From Endomychus coccineus (Eukaryota; Arthropoda; Insecta; Coleoptera; Endomychidae): a DNA stretch of 64,000 nucleotides. The number at the start of each line of letters is the position of its first letter. The stretch's first letter is position 1. The stretch lies in the NCBI GenBank assembly GCA_958510875.1, contig CAUEHT010000002.1:1364001-1428000 (forward strand), written 5' to 3'. Under the pieces are notes generated by a model. The model was given only the letters and a program-made list of their open reading frames with translations. It did no database searches and had not been told where the DNA came from. A program made the position numbers and the translations under genes. This document shows, piece by piece, positions 53,484-62,737 of the stretch.

Positions 53484-56400
53484 TCATACTATCAGGTAAG
53501 GTTTCCAATAAAGGAATGTCATGCGTCTGCAACAACTCGAGGTAACTTCGACCTTCCGACGTTCTTCCAACGGGAAGTTTTCTTTAGATTCACGATTCAG
53601 AATAATTCTATTGGGGAACAGGAAAAAGACAGTAAACTTACCATCACACAATGTTTTGTTAACGGTACTCGTATCCTGTGCACAATTCTTCTCCACCTTA
53701 TCACGAACTCCTTGTGTCGCCAAGAGGTCCACAAAAGCGTCAAAATCTTCTTTCAAAGCCTCCTTCAATATTTCCGGGACTATGGTTGATCGTTCTTCCG
53801 TATTTTCCATCGAAGTCGAAGCTAACTTGATACTGTTTCTAATTTTATTAGCAAGGTTGGCGTAATCATCTCCAAAATTCACGTGATCAGAATTTTCAAT
53901 GTTTTTTTCAGGGGGGCAATCAGCATTTTCTGATTTGACGTAGGCTTCTAGGTCTCTTTTCGGAGCATCACATAGCACAGGAGACGATTCAACGTTTCTT
54001 GGGAAGTTTTCGTTCACCTTCTTCGTTGGTACAGTTCTCTCAGGAGGTTTCGTAGTTTCGAACGCATAACAACATTTCACCTTTTTGATCTGAGTTTTCA
54101 CTCTGGTGTTTCCTTGGATGACGCAATCCCTGTGGTTTTGTGACTCTCGCAATTTTTGCCAATCCCAATCTATTCGTCTTGTATCTTCATCTGCCACCTG
54201 CATCTCAGTTTCGTACAAGGAAGACTTGTTGTCAATAGAGGAATTGATATGCTCCGATATTTTTACCCATTCTCTCTGTTGAGGTTTTTCCATAGTCATC
54301 ATCTGATTCTCGTACGATGGCTTGTCAATATAAACAGTTCCATTGGGTAGCTCTTGCATGTCAGTGCAAACTTTTTCTCGCGAACTCTCCCTGACAACTT
54401 GCGCCAAGTTAGCCGATGTTGCCACATTGCTGCTGATAGATCCATTAGGCAACACACTCAAACATCTGCAATCTTTCTGTTTTGAGTCGTCATTGAAAAC
54501 TTGAATTTTGGGTGGTGACACAAATCCGTCTGGTAGCTCCTGCGATTTCGCCCAACCTCCATGTCGCAAATCTTCCTCGACAACTTGCACCAAGTTAGCT
54601 GATGTTGGCACATTATTGCTGATAGATTCATAAGGCAGCTTCTTCGAATTTCCCCCATCTTTCTGTTTCGAGTAGTCATTAAAGACCTGAATTTTGAGTG
54701 GCGACACAAATCCATCGAGTAGTTCCGGCAACTTTGCCCGACCTTTCTGTCCCGAATGCTCCCTGACAACTTGCACCAAGTTAACTGATGTTGGCACATT
54801 GATGCTGACAGTTCCATTAGGCAGCTCCTCTGAACGTCTCCAACCTTTCTGTTTCGAATGGTCATAAAAAACATGAATTTTGTGTGGCGTCACAAATTCA
54901 TCTGTTAGCTTCTGCAGTTTTGCCCGACCTTGTTGTCGTGAATCCTCTTTGTCAACTTGCACTGAATTAGCTGGTGTTGTCATATTGCTGCTGACAGACA
55001 CATCAGACAGATACTCCAAATGTCTCCAATCTTTCTGTTTCGAATCGTCATTAAACACCTGCATTCTGGGTGGGGACACAAATCCGTTGGATAGCCCCTG
55101 CAATTTTCCTTCCTGTATTGAATCCCCTGCAACAAGCTGCACTCGGTTAGAGAACGATGGTACGTTGGTGTTGAGAGATTGCTCCCGTACTCTCATCCGA
55201 TCTTCCTGTATTGTATCCCCCTCAATAACTTGCATCCGGTTTGTGTACGTTGGCTCCCACATTGTTATCCGATCTTCCTGTGTAGTATCTTCCACAACAA
55301 CATGCACTCGGTTTGAGAAAGGTAGCACACGGGTGTTAACAGATTGTTCTCGCACATTAGTTCTATAATTCTGTGATGAATACTCTTTACCAGCTTCCAG
55401 CCGGTTTGCGAACGGTTGCTCATTAGTGTTGAAAGATTGCTCTTGCTGTTCATTACAATCTTTCTGTATTATATAATCCCAAACAAATTGAACCCGGTTT
55501 GCGAATGGTGGCACATTGATGTTGACAGTTTGTTCCCGTAAATTATTCCCATCTTTCTGAGGTGGATCCTCTTCAGCAGTCTGCAGACGGTTTGCGAACT
55601 GTGGCTCATTGGTGATGTCGGAATGCCCCTGTAGTTTGATGCAATCTTCCTGTATTGTATCCTCCCCACCAAATTGCACCCATTTTGAGAACTGTGGAAG
55701 GTTGGTGTCGACAGATTGTTTTCCTCCAATGGTTCTATCTTCCTGTGATAAATTCTCTTCAACAGTTTGCAGTCGCGCATTGATGTTGACCGATTGCCTC
55801 CGCAGTTCAGTACAATTTTTCAGTATTGTATCCTCACCAACAACTTGTAACTGGTTTGCGAACGGTTGCACGTTGATGTTATCAAATTGCTCCTGCAGTT
55901 TCGTGCTGTCTTTCTGTATTGCATCTTCTGCAACAAGTTGCACTCGGTTTGCGAAATGTGGCAGTTTGGTGTTGACAGATTGTTCGCGCACTTTAGTCCA
56001 ATCTTTCTGTGGTGAATCGTACTCAACAGCTTGTAGCCGGCTTATGAAAGGTGGCTCATAAGTGTCAACAGATTGCCCTTGCTGTTCAGTACAATCTTTC
56101 TGTACTGTTTCCCCCTCAACAACTCGCACCCGGTTTTCGAACGGTGGCACGTTCGTGTTGACAGATTGTCCGCGCACTCCAGTCCAATCTTTCTGTATTG
56201 CATCCTTCCCAATAAGTTGCACTCGGTTTGCGAACGCTGTAACGTTGGTATTGGCTGATTGTTCATGTAGTATTATTCTTCCTTTATGTATTGCATCCTC
56301 CACAACAAGTTGCACTTGGTTTGCGAACGTTGTCACGTTGGTGTTGACAGATTGTTCGCGCACTTCAGTCAAATCTTTTTGTGGTGAATCGTTCTCGGCA

Positions 56401-59400
56401 GCTTGCAGCCGACTCACGCACAGTGACTCATTGGTGTGGATAGATTGCCCCCACGGTTCAGTAAAATTTTTCTGTATTGCATCCTCATTAACAACTTGTA
56501 CACTGTTTGCGAATAGTGGCACATTGGTGTTGGTGAATTGCTCTCTCCTTTCCTTGCTATTCTTGTGAATTGCATTCTCCGCAACAAGTTGCACTGGGTT
56601 TTTGGACGGTGGCACGTTGGTGTTGACAGATTGCTCCTGCTCAGTACAATCTTCCAGTTTCGTATCCTCCTTAACAACTAGTACCTGGTTTGCGAGCAGT
56701 GACACGTTGGTGTTGGTGAGTTGCTCCTGCAGTTTCTTTCCATCTTCCTGCATTGCATCCTTCGCAACAAGATGTACTTGGTTTGCGAACGGTGGCACGT
56801 TGGTGTTGACGAATTGTTCTCCTCCTTTGGTTCTCTCTTCTCGTGATGAATCCTTCTCTACAGCTTGCAGTTGGTTTGCGAACGGTGCCAGTTCAGTCTC
56901 ATATTTCTGTGCTGTATCCTTCCCGACAACTTGCACCCGGCTTGCGTAGGGTGTCACGGTAGTGTTGACGAATTGCTGTCGTTTGTTTGTTCTATCTTTC
57001 TGTATTGTATCCTTTGCAATACGTTGCGTTCGCTTTGCGAACGGTGACACGTTGGCGTTGACAGATTGTTTGCGCACTTCAGTCCGATCTTTCTGTGTTT
57101 CATTCTTCTCAACTACTTGCACCAGGTTTGTGAACCGTGGCACGCAGGTGTTGACAGATGGTTCCCGCAATTGAGTCCAATCCTCCTCTGTTGGATCATT
57201 CTCAGCAACTTTCAGCCAATTTACGAACGACTGTTCATTGGTGTTGACAGATTGTCGTCGCAGTTTAGTACAATCTTTCTGTATTGTATTCTCCCGAACA
57301 AATTGCACTCGGTTCGTGAATGGTTGCACGTTGGTGGTGACAGATTGTTCTCGCAGATTAGTCAAATCTTTCCGTATTGTACCCTCCTCTAAAGCTTGCA
57401 TATGGACCATTTGTCGCGATACGTTCGTTTTTACAGAGCCGTTATCAAACTCCCGCGTTTTGGTCCAAGTTTTCTGTATCGTATCATGCTCAACAGCCAG
57501 CATATGTATTTTTTGTGATGACACATTCTCATTCACGTATACATTGGGGACCTTCTGAAATTTTGTAGATTTTTTATGTAGTAAGCTCTCCCTAACAACC
57601 GGTCCAAGGTTCGCACATGATTTAATTTTTTTTTTAATAGATCTATTGGGATCCCGGAATTTGAGTGCTTTCTTTTTTTTATCATTCTTAACAACCTGCT
57701 TGTGTTCTTTATGTGGTAACACGTTAGATCCATTGGTTCTGCAATTCCAATCTGCTTGTCTTGTATCGTTATCAGCAATCTGCATCTGATTCAAGCGTGA
57801 TTGCTCTGTAATGTTCTCAGATCCATTGGCAACTATGTTGAGTTTCGAGGTATTCAACATAGGTGAAAAAAAAATTTGGGATCCCATTGGAGATATATGA
57901 CTTGTATCGGCTATTATTGGATTCTGCGAGTTTAATATACAACCGTTGTAGGTAGAGTTGTGGGACTTTGTTATTTCTTGGGGAATATCTTGCTCCAAAT
58001 ACTCGACTTGCCGTTGCTTTTCAGGCCTAACTGTCGAAGGATTTTGTGGCATAAATGGCGGTCCTGTATATCTTGGAACTTGAATTTCTGATCCGATGCA
58101 GTTGAATCTGTGTGGTTCGTACGTGAATACTGGATAGGATGGTGGGTGATGCTGAAAAGGTGGTGGTACGTACGTAGGTAAATTAAATCCAAATACACCT
58201 GGACCTTGCATTGGCTGAGAAGATATCATGGGGAAGGTGAATGTTGGTTGAATATTTTGCGCGAATGGACAGTTGAAATGGGAGTCTTCTGGTGGCTGTG
58301 GCTGCGTTGTTGGTCTTTTGTATTCTGTTCGTACATCAGCACCGGAATTATGCTTATCTATGTTGTTGTTGTTGATCTCAGCTTCGTTTCGTGTTTTTCC
58401 AGCAACATTTGGGTTTTTCCTAGGGCGGCGTCTTCGTGGTTTTGTAGGCGGCTTAGTCGTAGTTGGAATAAGCCCTGGTGGAAGTTCTTGAATCGGTATG
58501 TGCGGATAGGCGACTATAGAACTAATAGTTGCTGCTTGGGTACTTCGGAAATCCGACGAAACTGGATTGAACGGGCTTATCAAGAACAAGTTGCCTTGTG
58601 GGGGTTTTTGGATCACGTTGAACGATGTATTCAAGTAATTGGTATCGGTGGTTGTAGATTGTGCGATTTGCACGTTCGCTTGAACTGCAGATGTGTTGAG
58701 CTCCGCCTGCGGTATCTCTGGAATCTTTACTCCGCTGAGACATCCTATGATTGATTTAGCCACTGACGCGGAATGCTCTGATTCGATTTTTTTAATAAGA
58801 TCCTTGAATAGATCGGAGTTGACGATGTCCAGTGCATCTTGTGGATTTTCGCAGCAACTCAGCAATAACGTTTGCAATTGTTCTATCGTTCGCTCTGTTC
58901 TCCCAATGGGTTTCTCGTTGGATATCTCCAATGTCGGGGGTTCATCTTCTGGGTTATTTGTGGAAGATGTGGATGGTATCGGGTCTGTGATAGGTATGTG
59001 ATCATTACTATGAGTATCGTCAATTTCGTTGAGCTCGATTTTCGATTGATTCGAATGTTCGCTATTTGACGACTTCACATGATTTGGAGCTGATCCTGGG
59101 ATCGTATGTCTTTTCTTTAGAATGCTCATCCTGGGAACTGTTGATGTATTCATTGAATTGGTTCGAACTAGCTTGAGCTTGTTCTCTACGTAATCATCCT
59201 TCACATCGTCAGAGAAACGGACACGCTTGTTAACTTTCTCTGGCGACTCCAAACTTCCCAATTTCTCATCCGTTTCAGGAGTATTGCCTTCCAAATCCAA
59301 AATTGGCATATTTTGTAATCGACCAATCTCCTCTTTCGACATGTCCGAATAGGAAGACATAGTTATCTGTTGAGTGTTGTCGTCGTTGTTTTTTATATTG

Positions 59401-59606
59401 TGCGGCGGATTAACGTATGTTGAATCAATTTTCCCTAGGATTCCGCTCATCATTTTCTTCACATAGTGCATCCTTGATCCGGAGCTCGATGATCCCTTCG
59501 AGTGTTCCTCAACGTTCAGATTCACTGGGGATGATGGGCCTGTCGATTCACCTGGAAGGACAAAGATTGTTTTGAATGTGTCATGAGAAGTAGAATAAAA
59601 TAGCAA
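53484..59606 (-). CDS. Paralogue 3: giant repeat protein with PP1-docking-like motifs and 31-residue array
   Basis: The main exon runs from 59551 (acceptor CTTTGTCCTTCCAG) to 53642 (donor GTAAGT), 1970 codons, with the same phases as paralogue 2. The N-terminus has SGILGKIDS, matching NGIVGRMNT of the others only loosely, then KRVRFSDDV (residues 127-135) and SILKKRHT (161-168), both of the kind that dock protein phosphatase 1. A Cys/Leu segment (about 236-300), a basic patch PRRRRPRKNP (390-399) and a Pro-rich low-complexity stretch (435-530) follow. About 25 units of the 31-residue repeat run from residue 756, then four 62-residue units (about 1513-1760). The C-terminus is shared with paralogue 2. 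Probably nuclear; function unknown. A role with phosphatase 1 is inference. Confidence 0.7.
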   Translation of the reverse strand: MLFYSTSHDTFKTIFVLPGESTGPSSPVNLNVEEHSKGSSSSGSRMHYVKKMMSGILGKIDSTYVNPPHNIKNNDDNTQQITMSSYSDMSKEEIGRLQNMPILDLEGNTPETDEKLGSLESPEKVNKRVRFSDDVKDDYVENKLKLVRTNSMNTSTVPRMSILKKRHTIPGSAPNHVKSSNSEHSNQSKIELNEIDDTHSNDHIPITDPIPSTSSTNNPEDEPPTLEISNEKPIGRTERTIEQLQTLLLSCCENPQDALDIVNSDLFKDLIKKIESEHSASVAKSIIGCLSGVKIPEIPQAELNTSAVQANVQIAQSTTTDTNYLNTSFNVIQKPPQGNLFLISPFNPVSSDFRSTQAATISSIVAYPHIPIQELPPGLIPTTTKPPTKPRRRRPRKNPNVAGKTRNEAEINNNNIDKHNSGADVRTEYKRPTTQPQPPEDSHFNCPFAQNIQPTFTFPMISSQPMQGPGVFGFNLPTYVPPPFQHHPPSYPVFTYEPHRFNCIGSEIQVPRYTGPPFMPQNPSTVRPEKQRQVEYLEQDIPQEITKSHNSTYNGCILNSQNPIIADTSHISPMGSQIFFSPMLNTSKLNIVANGSENITEQSRLNQMQIADNDTRQADWNCRTNGSNVLPHKEHKQVVKNDKKKKALKFRDPNRSIKKKIKSCANLGPVVRESLLHKKSTKFQKVPNVYVNENVSSQKIHMLAVEHDTIQKTWTKTREFDNGSVKTNVSRQMVHMQALEEGTIRKDLTNLREQSVTTNVQPFTNRVQFVRENTIQKDCTKLRRQSVNTNEQSFVNWLKVAENDPTEEDWTQLREPSVNTCVPRFTNLVQVVEKNETQKDRTEVRKQSVNANVSPFAKRTQRIAKDTIQKDRTNKRQQFVNTTVTPYASRVQVVGKDTAQKYETELAPFANQLQAVEKDSSREERTKGGEQFVNTNVPPFANQVHLVAKDAMQEDGKKLQEQLTNTNVSLLANQVLVVKEDTKLEDCTEQEQSVNTNVPPSKNPVQLVAENAIHKNSKERREQFTNTNVPLFANSVQVVNEDAIQKNFTEPWGQSIHTNESLCVSRLQAAENDSPQKDLTEVREQSVNTNVTTFANQVQLVVEDAIHKGRIILHEQSANTNVTAFANRVQLIGKDAIQKDWTGVRGQSVNTNVPPFENRVRVVEGETVQKDCTEQQGQSVDTYEPPFISRLQAVEYDSPQKDWTKVREQSVNTKLPHFANRVQLVAEDAIQKDSTKLQEQFDNINVQPFANQLQVVGEDTILKNCTELRRQSVNINARLQTVEENLSQEDRTIGGKQSVDTNLPQFSKWVQFGGEDTIQEDCIKLQGHSDITNEPQFANRLQTAEEDPPQKDGNNLREQTVNINVPPFANRVQFVWDYIIQKDCNEQQEQSFNTNEQPFANRLEAGKEYSSQNYRTNVREQSVNTRVLPFSNRVHVVVEDTTQEDRITMWEPTYTNRMQVIEGDTIQEDRMRVREQSLNTNVPSFSNRVQLVAGDSIQEGKLQGLSNGFVSPPRMQVFNDDSKQKDWRHLEYLSDVSVSSNMTTPANSVQVDKEDSRQQGRAKLQKLTDEFVTPHKIHVFYDHSKQKGWRRSEELPNGTVSINVPTSVNLVQVVREHSGQKGRAKLPELLDGFVSPLKIQVFNDYSKQKDGGNSKKLPYESISNNVPTSANLVQVVEEDLRHGGWAKSQELPDGFVSPPKIQVFNDDSKQKDCRCLSVLPNGSISSNVATSANLAQVVRESSREKVCTDMQELPNGTVYIDKPSYENQMMTMEKPQQREWVKISEHINSSIDNKSSLYETEMQVADEDTRRIDWDWQKLRESQNHRDCVIQGNTRVKTQIKKVKCCYAFETTKPPERTVPTKKVNENFPRNVESSPVLCDAPKRDLEAYVKSENADCPPEKNIENSDHVNFGDDYANLANKIRNSIKLASTSMENTEERSTIVPEILKEALKEDFDAFVDLLATQGVRDKVEKNCAQDTSTVNKTLCDGKFTVFFLFPNRIILNRESKENFPLEERRKVEVTSSCCRRMTFLYWKPYLIV
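55070..57341 (-). repeat. 93-bp coding tandem repeat (paralogue 3)
   Basis: About 25 units, less regular than in paralogue 2: the X-Y-Z order is clear from about 55,800 to 56,500 but mixed elsewhere, and four units are shortened by whole codons. The antisense strand is largely free of stops, giving many spurious frames of up to about 200 codons. Confidence 0.85.
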
Positions 59607-59781
59607 ACAACCGGGATCATGAAATTGTACAATGTAGTTGGCAAATATGTCACGATAGAATGGAAATTAAAAACAAAATTCAATCTTTTATCACTGAAGG
59701 AATTCATCAGCATGATAGTCAAGTTATTTTTAAAAAATCTTGTCTTCCGGATGGATTCCGCGTCACAATAGCTCGACTTGA

Positions 59782-59824
59782 TGCCGACGTTTCGCCAACC
59801 ATTACAGGTGGCATCTTCAGGGCA
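59782..59824 (-). ncRNA. Hammerhead-ribozyme core, minus arm
   Basis: Inverse copy of the motif at 62695-62737, with identical core: TGCC, CTGAAGA, stem II, GAAAC, GTC, GGCA. Confidence 0.6.
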
Positions 59825-59927
59825 GGCTTGAGGCTTGAACTGAAACTGGTTCTACTGGTTTCTGTAGCCGTATTTATTGTAGGAAAAATCCTTCACGCTA
59901 CATAGTTCACTGCCTTTGTTCCGGTGG

Positions 59928-60412
59928 TTAACTTCGTTCCAGCCCCTGACCCTGCCGTTGTGCGATCATGTGCGAAGTTGAATTTTCGAGGATGGGTTTC
60001 CAAATGTTGGGAAGGTAATATCCTGAGTCACGGTTTAGATTATTCGGATGTTTTAGGATTTCTATAGCTTCAAGGATTTTTCGCTGATAGAAGTTTGGGG
60101 CTCGGACTAGGATTTTAGTATCTTCAAAGAGGATTTGATGATTTGTGTTAAACTTGTGTTCCGCAAGTGCAGATCTACTGGTGTCACGAAGTCTTGTACA
60201 GCGCTCATGTTCTTTCACACGAGTAGCTACTGTACGACCTGTTTCACCAATGTAGACTTTACCGCAAGAACAGGGAATACTATAAACACCTTCTGAGTGG
60301 AGAGGAGGAAGGGGATCTTTGATAGGTTTGTAAAACTGAGATAATTTTGGAAGTGTGGAAAAACGGGTAGAAATATTATGTTTTTTGAGGATTTTGGAAA
60401 TTCGATCTGTTA
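59928..60412 (-). pseudogene. Penelope-like GIY-YIG endonuclease domain, minus arm
   Basis: The C-terminal endonuclease of a Penelope-like element: GVYSIPCSCGKVYIGETGRT gives the GIY-type and YIG strands plus a CxC motif, TRVKEHERC and ALAEHKFNTNH follow, and a helical end completes it. The frame is open to 60412, where the TA-flanked transposon enters; the reverse transcriptase resumes on its other side (61729-62141). Without the insertion the frame would be continuous. Confidence 0.85.
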
Positions 60413-60414
60413 TA

Positions 60415-61726
60415 CAAGGTGGCGCAAAATCAAGTACCCTATGGAATGTTGTCATTAGTTCGTTTGTATTTGACATCTGTTCGAGTTTTTCTGTCAGTTG
60501 TAAAGTAGATACTTGGGAAATTATTATGAATCGATATACGCCTCAAGAACGTGCTGAAATCGTAAAATTTTTTTATCAAAATAATTCGTCGGTTATCCTA
60601 GCTCAACGAGAATACCGTAGAAAATATGGAAGACGCGGTGTTCCAACTGCGAAGACATTTCGGCGATTAGCGACAAATTTTCAACAATCTGGGTCTACAT
60701 CTGATAGACCTCATATTGGCAGACCTCGTTCAGCTCGTTCAAGGGAGAATATAGACCGGGTGCGTAGAGATGTGATGGAAAGGCCTTACACATCAACAAG
60801 AAAACGATCTTCGCAAGTAAACATTACCCGACGTTCATTGCAACGAATTTTAGTGAAAGATTTGCATTTGTTCCCCTACAAAATACAGGTAACCCATAAA
60901 ATTATGCCTTTAGACTTTGAAAAACGACTTCAATATTGTAATGCTATAGTAAACCTTGAAAACGAAATTGGGGATTTTTGGAACAAAATCATAATGAGTG
61001 ACGAAGCGCATTTTTGTTTAAATGGAGCTGTGAATAAGCAGAATCATCGCTTCTGGGGTAGTGAGAATCCACAAATTATTCACCAGCAACCGTTACATGA
61101 GCCAAAAGTGACCGTATGGTGTGGCGTTATTGGCAGAAAAATTTTGGGGCCATATTTTTTTGAGGACGATCGCGGAAGAACCACTACAATAAATGGAGAT
61201 CGCTACAGAAGCATGCTGTTGAATTTTTTAATTCCGGAAATGGAAGAACTTAATCAGGAAGAGATTTGGTATCAACAAGATGGTGCGACAGCACACACGG
61301 CCCGTGAGACAATAGCCATTTTGAACAGAATTTTTCCTGGACGCCTTATCTCGAAAAACGGCGATATTGCATATCCGCCAAGGTCCCCAGATTTAACTGT
61401 TCCAGACTTTTGGTTATGGGGTTATCTCAAAGATAGGGTATTTGTAAATAATCCTCAAACACTAGAGGCATTAAAAGACAACATCCGGGAAGAAATTGAC
61501 AGAATACCACCTGAAATGTTGGAGAAAGTTATGAAAAATGCTTTAAAAAGAGCTCATTATTGCATTAATGCTGAGGGTGGCCATTTGGTCGATATTATTT
61601 TTAGTGTGTAACAAAACAAATTTTTAAAGTTTAAATAAACGTTTTTCATGTATAATATGACTGTTTTTTAATTAATCTTGCTTTTATATAAAAAAGAAAT
61701 AGCGTACTTGATTTTGCGCCACCTTG
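60415..61726 (+). mobile_element. Tc1/mariner-superfamily transposon, probably complete
   Basis: TA target duplication (60413-60414 and 61727-61728). 23-bp terminal inverted repeats begin CAAGGTGGCGCAAAATCAAG and match without mismatch at 60415-60437 and 61704-61726. 1312 bp in all, with one intact transposase gene. The opposite arm of the host Penelope-like element preserves the empty site (AAAATATAACAG at about 62100). Confidence 0.95.
60526..61611 (+). CDS. Tc1/mariner-type transposase, intact
   Basis: Cut-and-paste DDE/D transposase, 361 residues from ATG 60526 (the frame is open further upstream, but MNRYTPQERAEIV is the natural start). Residues 1-110 form helix-turn-helix DNA-binding modules of the DUF4817 type (AQREYRRKYGRRG, RRSLQRIL). 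The catalytic acids lie in IIMSDEAHFCLNG, WYQQDGATAHTA and PPRSPDLTVPDFWLWG; 36 residues separate the second and third Asp. The C-terminus is HYCINAEGGHLVDIIF. No stop or frameshift, and matching terminal repeats, suggest recent mobility. Confidence 0.92.
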   Translation: MNRYTPQERAEIVKFFYQNNSSVILAQREYRRKYGRRGVPTAKTFRRLATNFQQSGSTSDRPHIGRPRSARSRENIDRVRRDVMERPYTSTRKRSSQVNITRRSLQRILVKDLHLFPYKIQVTHKIMPLDFEKRLQYCNAIVNLENEIGDFWNKIIMSDEAHFCLNGAVNKQNHRFWGSENPQIIHQQPLHEPKVTVWCGVIGRKILGPYFFEDDRGRTTTINGDRYRSMLLNFLIPEMEELNQEEIWYQQDGATAHTARETIAILNRIFPGRLISKNGDIAYPPRSPDLTVPDFWLWGYLKDRVFVNNPQTLEALKDNIREEIDRIPPEMLEKVMKNALKRAHYCINAEGGHLVDIIFSV

Positions 61727-62074
61727 TATTTTGAATATATGGAAGATAGGCCGTGGATAAAGCAGGTGGGAGGGTTTCTGGTTCAGGTCGATTTGGAATT
61801 TTAGGTGAAGTGTATTTCTTTATGGCTTTTTGAATGTTGTAATGGGAGAAATTGTTTGATAATAAGGCAGATGATAGATGTTTTAATTCTGATTTTAAGG
61901 ATTGAGGCTGAGATAGGTTGACAGCTCTGTGAACCAGGGAGTTTATGACAGATTGTTTTTGGGCAGGGTGGTGGTGGGAAAGACCATTGAGGTATCTATC
62001 GGTATGGGTGGGTTTCCGATACACAGAATGTCCTAAAGTACCGTCAGTCTGTCGACTAACCAATACATCCAGGT
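61668..62074 (-). pseudogene. Penelope-like reverse transcriptase C-terminal part
   Basis: YLDVLVSRQTDGTLGHSVYR, KPTHTDRYLNGLSHHHPAQK and VINSLVHRAVNLS are the late reverse-transcriptase blocks of Penelope-like elements, followed by a thumb-like helical part that continues to about 61730. The catalytic YxDD region is absent. The frame upstream of 62074 is antisense to the other arm and meaningless. Confidence 0.85.
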
Positions 62075-62099
62075 ATCCACGGCCTATCTTCCATATATT

Positions 62100-62591
62100 C
62101 AAAATATAACAGATCGAATTTCCAAAATCCTCAAAAAACATAATATTTCTACCCGTTTTTTCACACTTCCAAAATTATCTCAGTTTTACAAACCTATCAA
62201 AGATCCCCTTCCTCCTCTCCACTCAGAAGGTGTTTATAGTATTCCCTGTTCTTGCGGTAAAGTCTACATTGGTGAAACAGGTCGTACAGTAGCTACTCGT
62301 GTGAAAGAACATGAGCGCTGTACAAGACTTCGTGACACCAGTAGATCTGCACTTGCGGAACACAAGTTTAACACAAATCATCAAATCCTCTTTGAAGATA
62401 CTAAAATCCTAGTCCGAGCCCCAAACTTCTATCAGCGAAAAATCCTTGAAGCTATAGAAATCCTAAAACATCCGAATAATCTAAACCGTGACTCAGGATA
62501 TTACCTTCCCAACATTTGGAAACCCATCCTCGAAAATTCAACTTCGCACATGATCGCACAACGGCAGGGTCAGGGGCTGGAACGAAGTTAA
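62100..62591 (+). pseudogene. Penelope-like GIY-YIG endonuclease domain, plus arm
   Basis: Near-identical inverse of the minus-arm domain, but a run of six T instead of five near 62156 shifts the frame, so only residues from about KEHERC onwards (62301-62591) read in the open frame found there. Confidence 0.85.
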
Positions 62592-62694
62592 CCACCGGAA
62601 CAAAGGCAGTGAACTATGTAGCGTGAAGGATTTTTCCTACAATAAATACGGCTACAGAAACCAGTAGAACCAGTTTCAGTTCAAGCCTCAAGCC

Positions 62695-62737
62695 TGCCCT
62701 GAAGATGCCACCTGTAATGGTTGGCGAAACGTCGGCA
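62695..62737 (+). ncRNA. Hammerhead-ribozyme core, plus arm
   Basis: TGCC and GGCA (62695-62698, 62734-62737) form a short stem I. CTGAAGA is at 62699-62705. A stem II GCCACC...GGTTGGC with one mismatch follows, then GAAAC (62726-62730) and the cleavage triplet GTC (62731-62733). The ACGT between GAAA and C would be the very short stem III known from Penelope-like elements, which act best as dimers. Cleavage is expected after C 62733. Confidence 0.65.

Noticed and set aside
53521..58754. Plus-strand frames opposite paralogue 3, some over 150 codons
   Set aside because: Same periodic antisense artefact; Cys/Ser-rich translations are mirror images of the repeat.
53484..59606. Calling paralogue 3 the insect KNL1/Spc105
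   Set aside because: PP1 motifs are suggestive, but order is reversed, MELT motifs are absent and the RWD domain is not seen.
59660..59905. Open frames across the Penelope terminal region (also 62614-62820 minus)
   Set aside because: They are the complement of the hammerhead segment and appear in both arms only because the arms are inverse copies.
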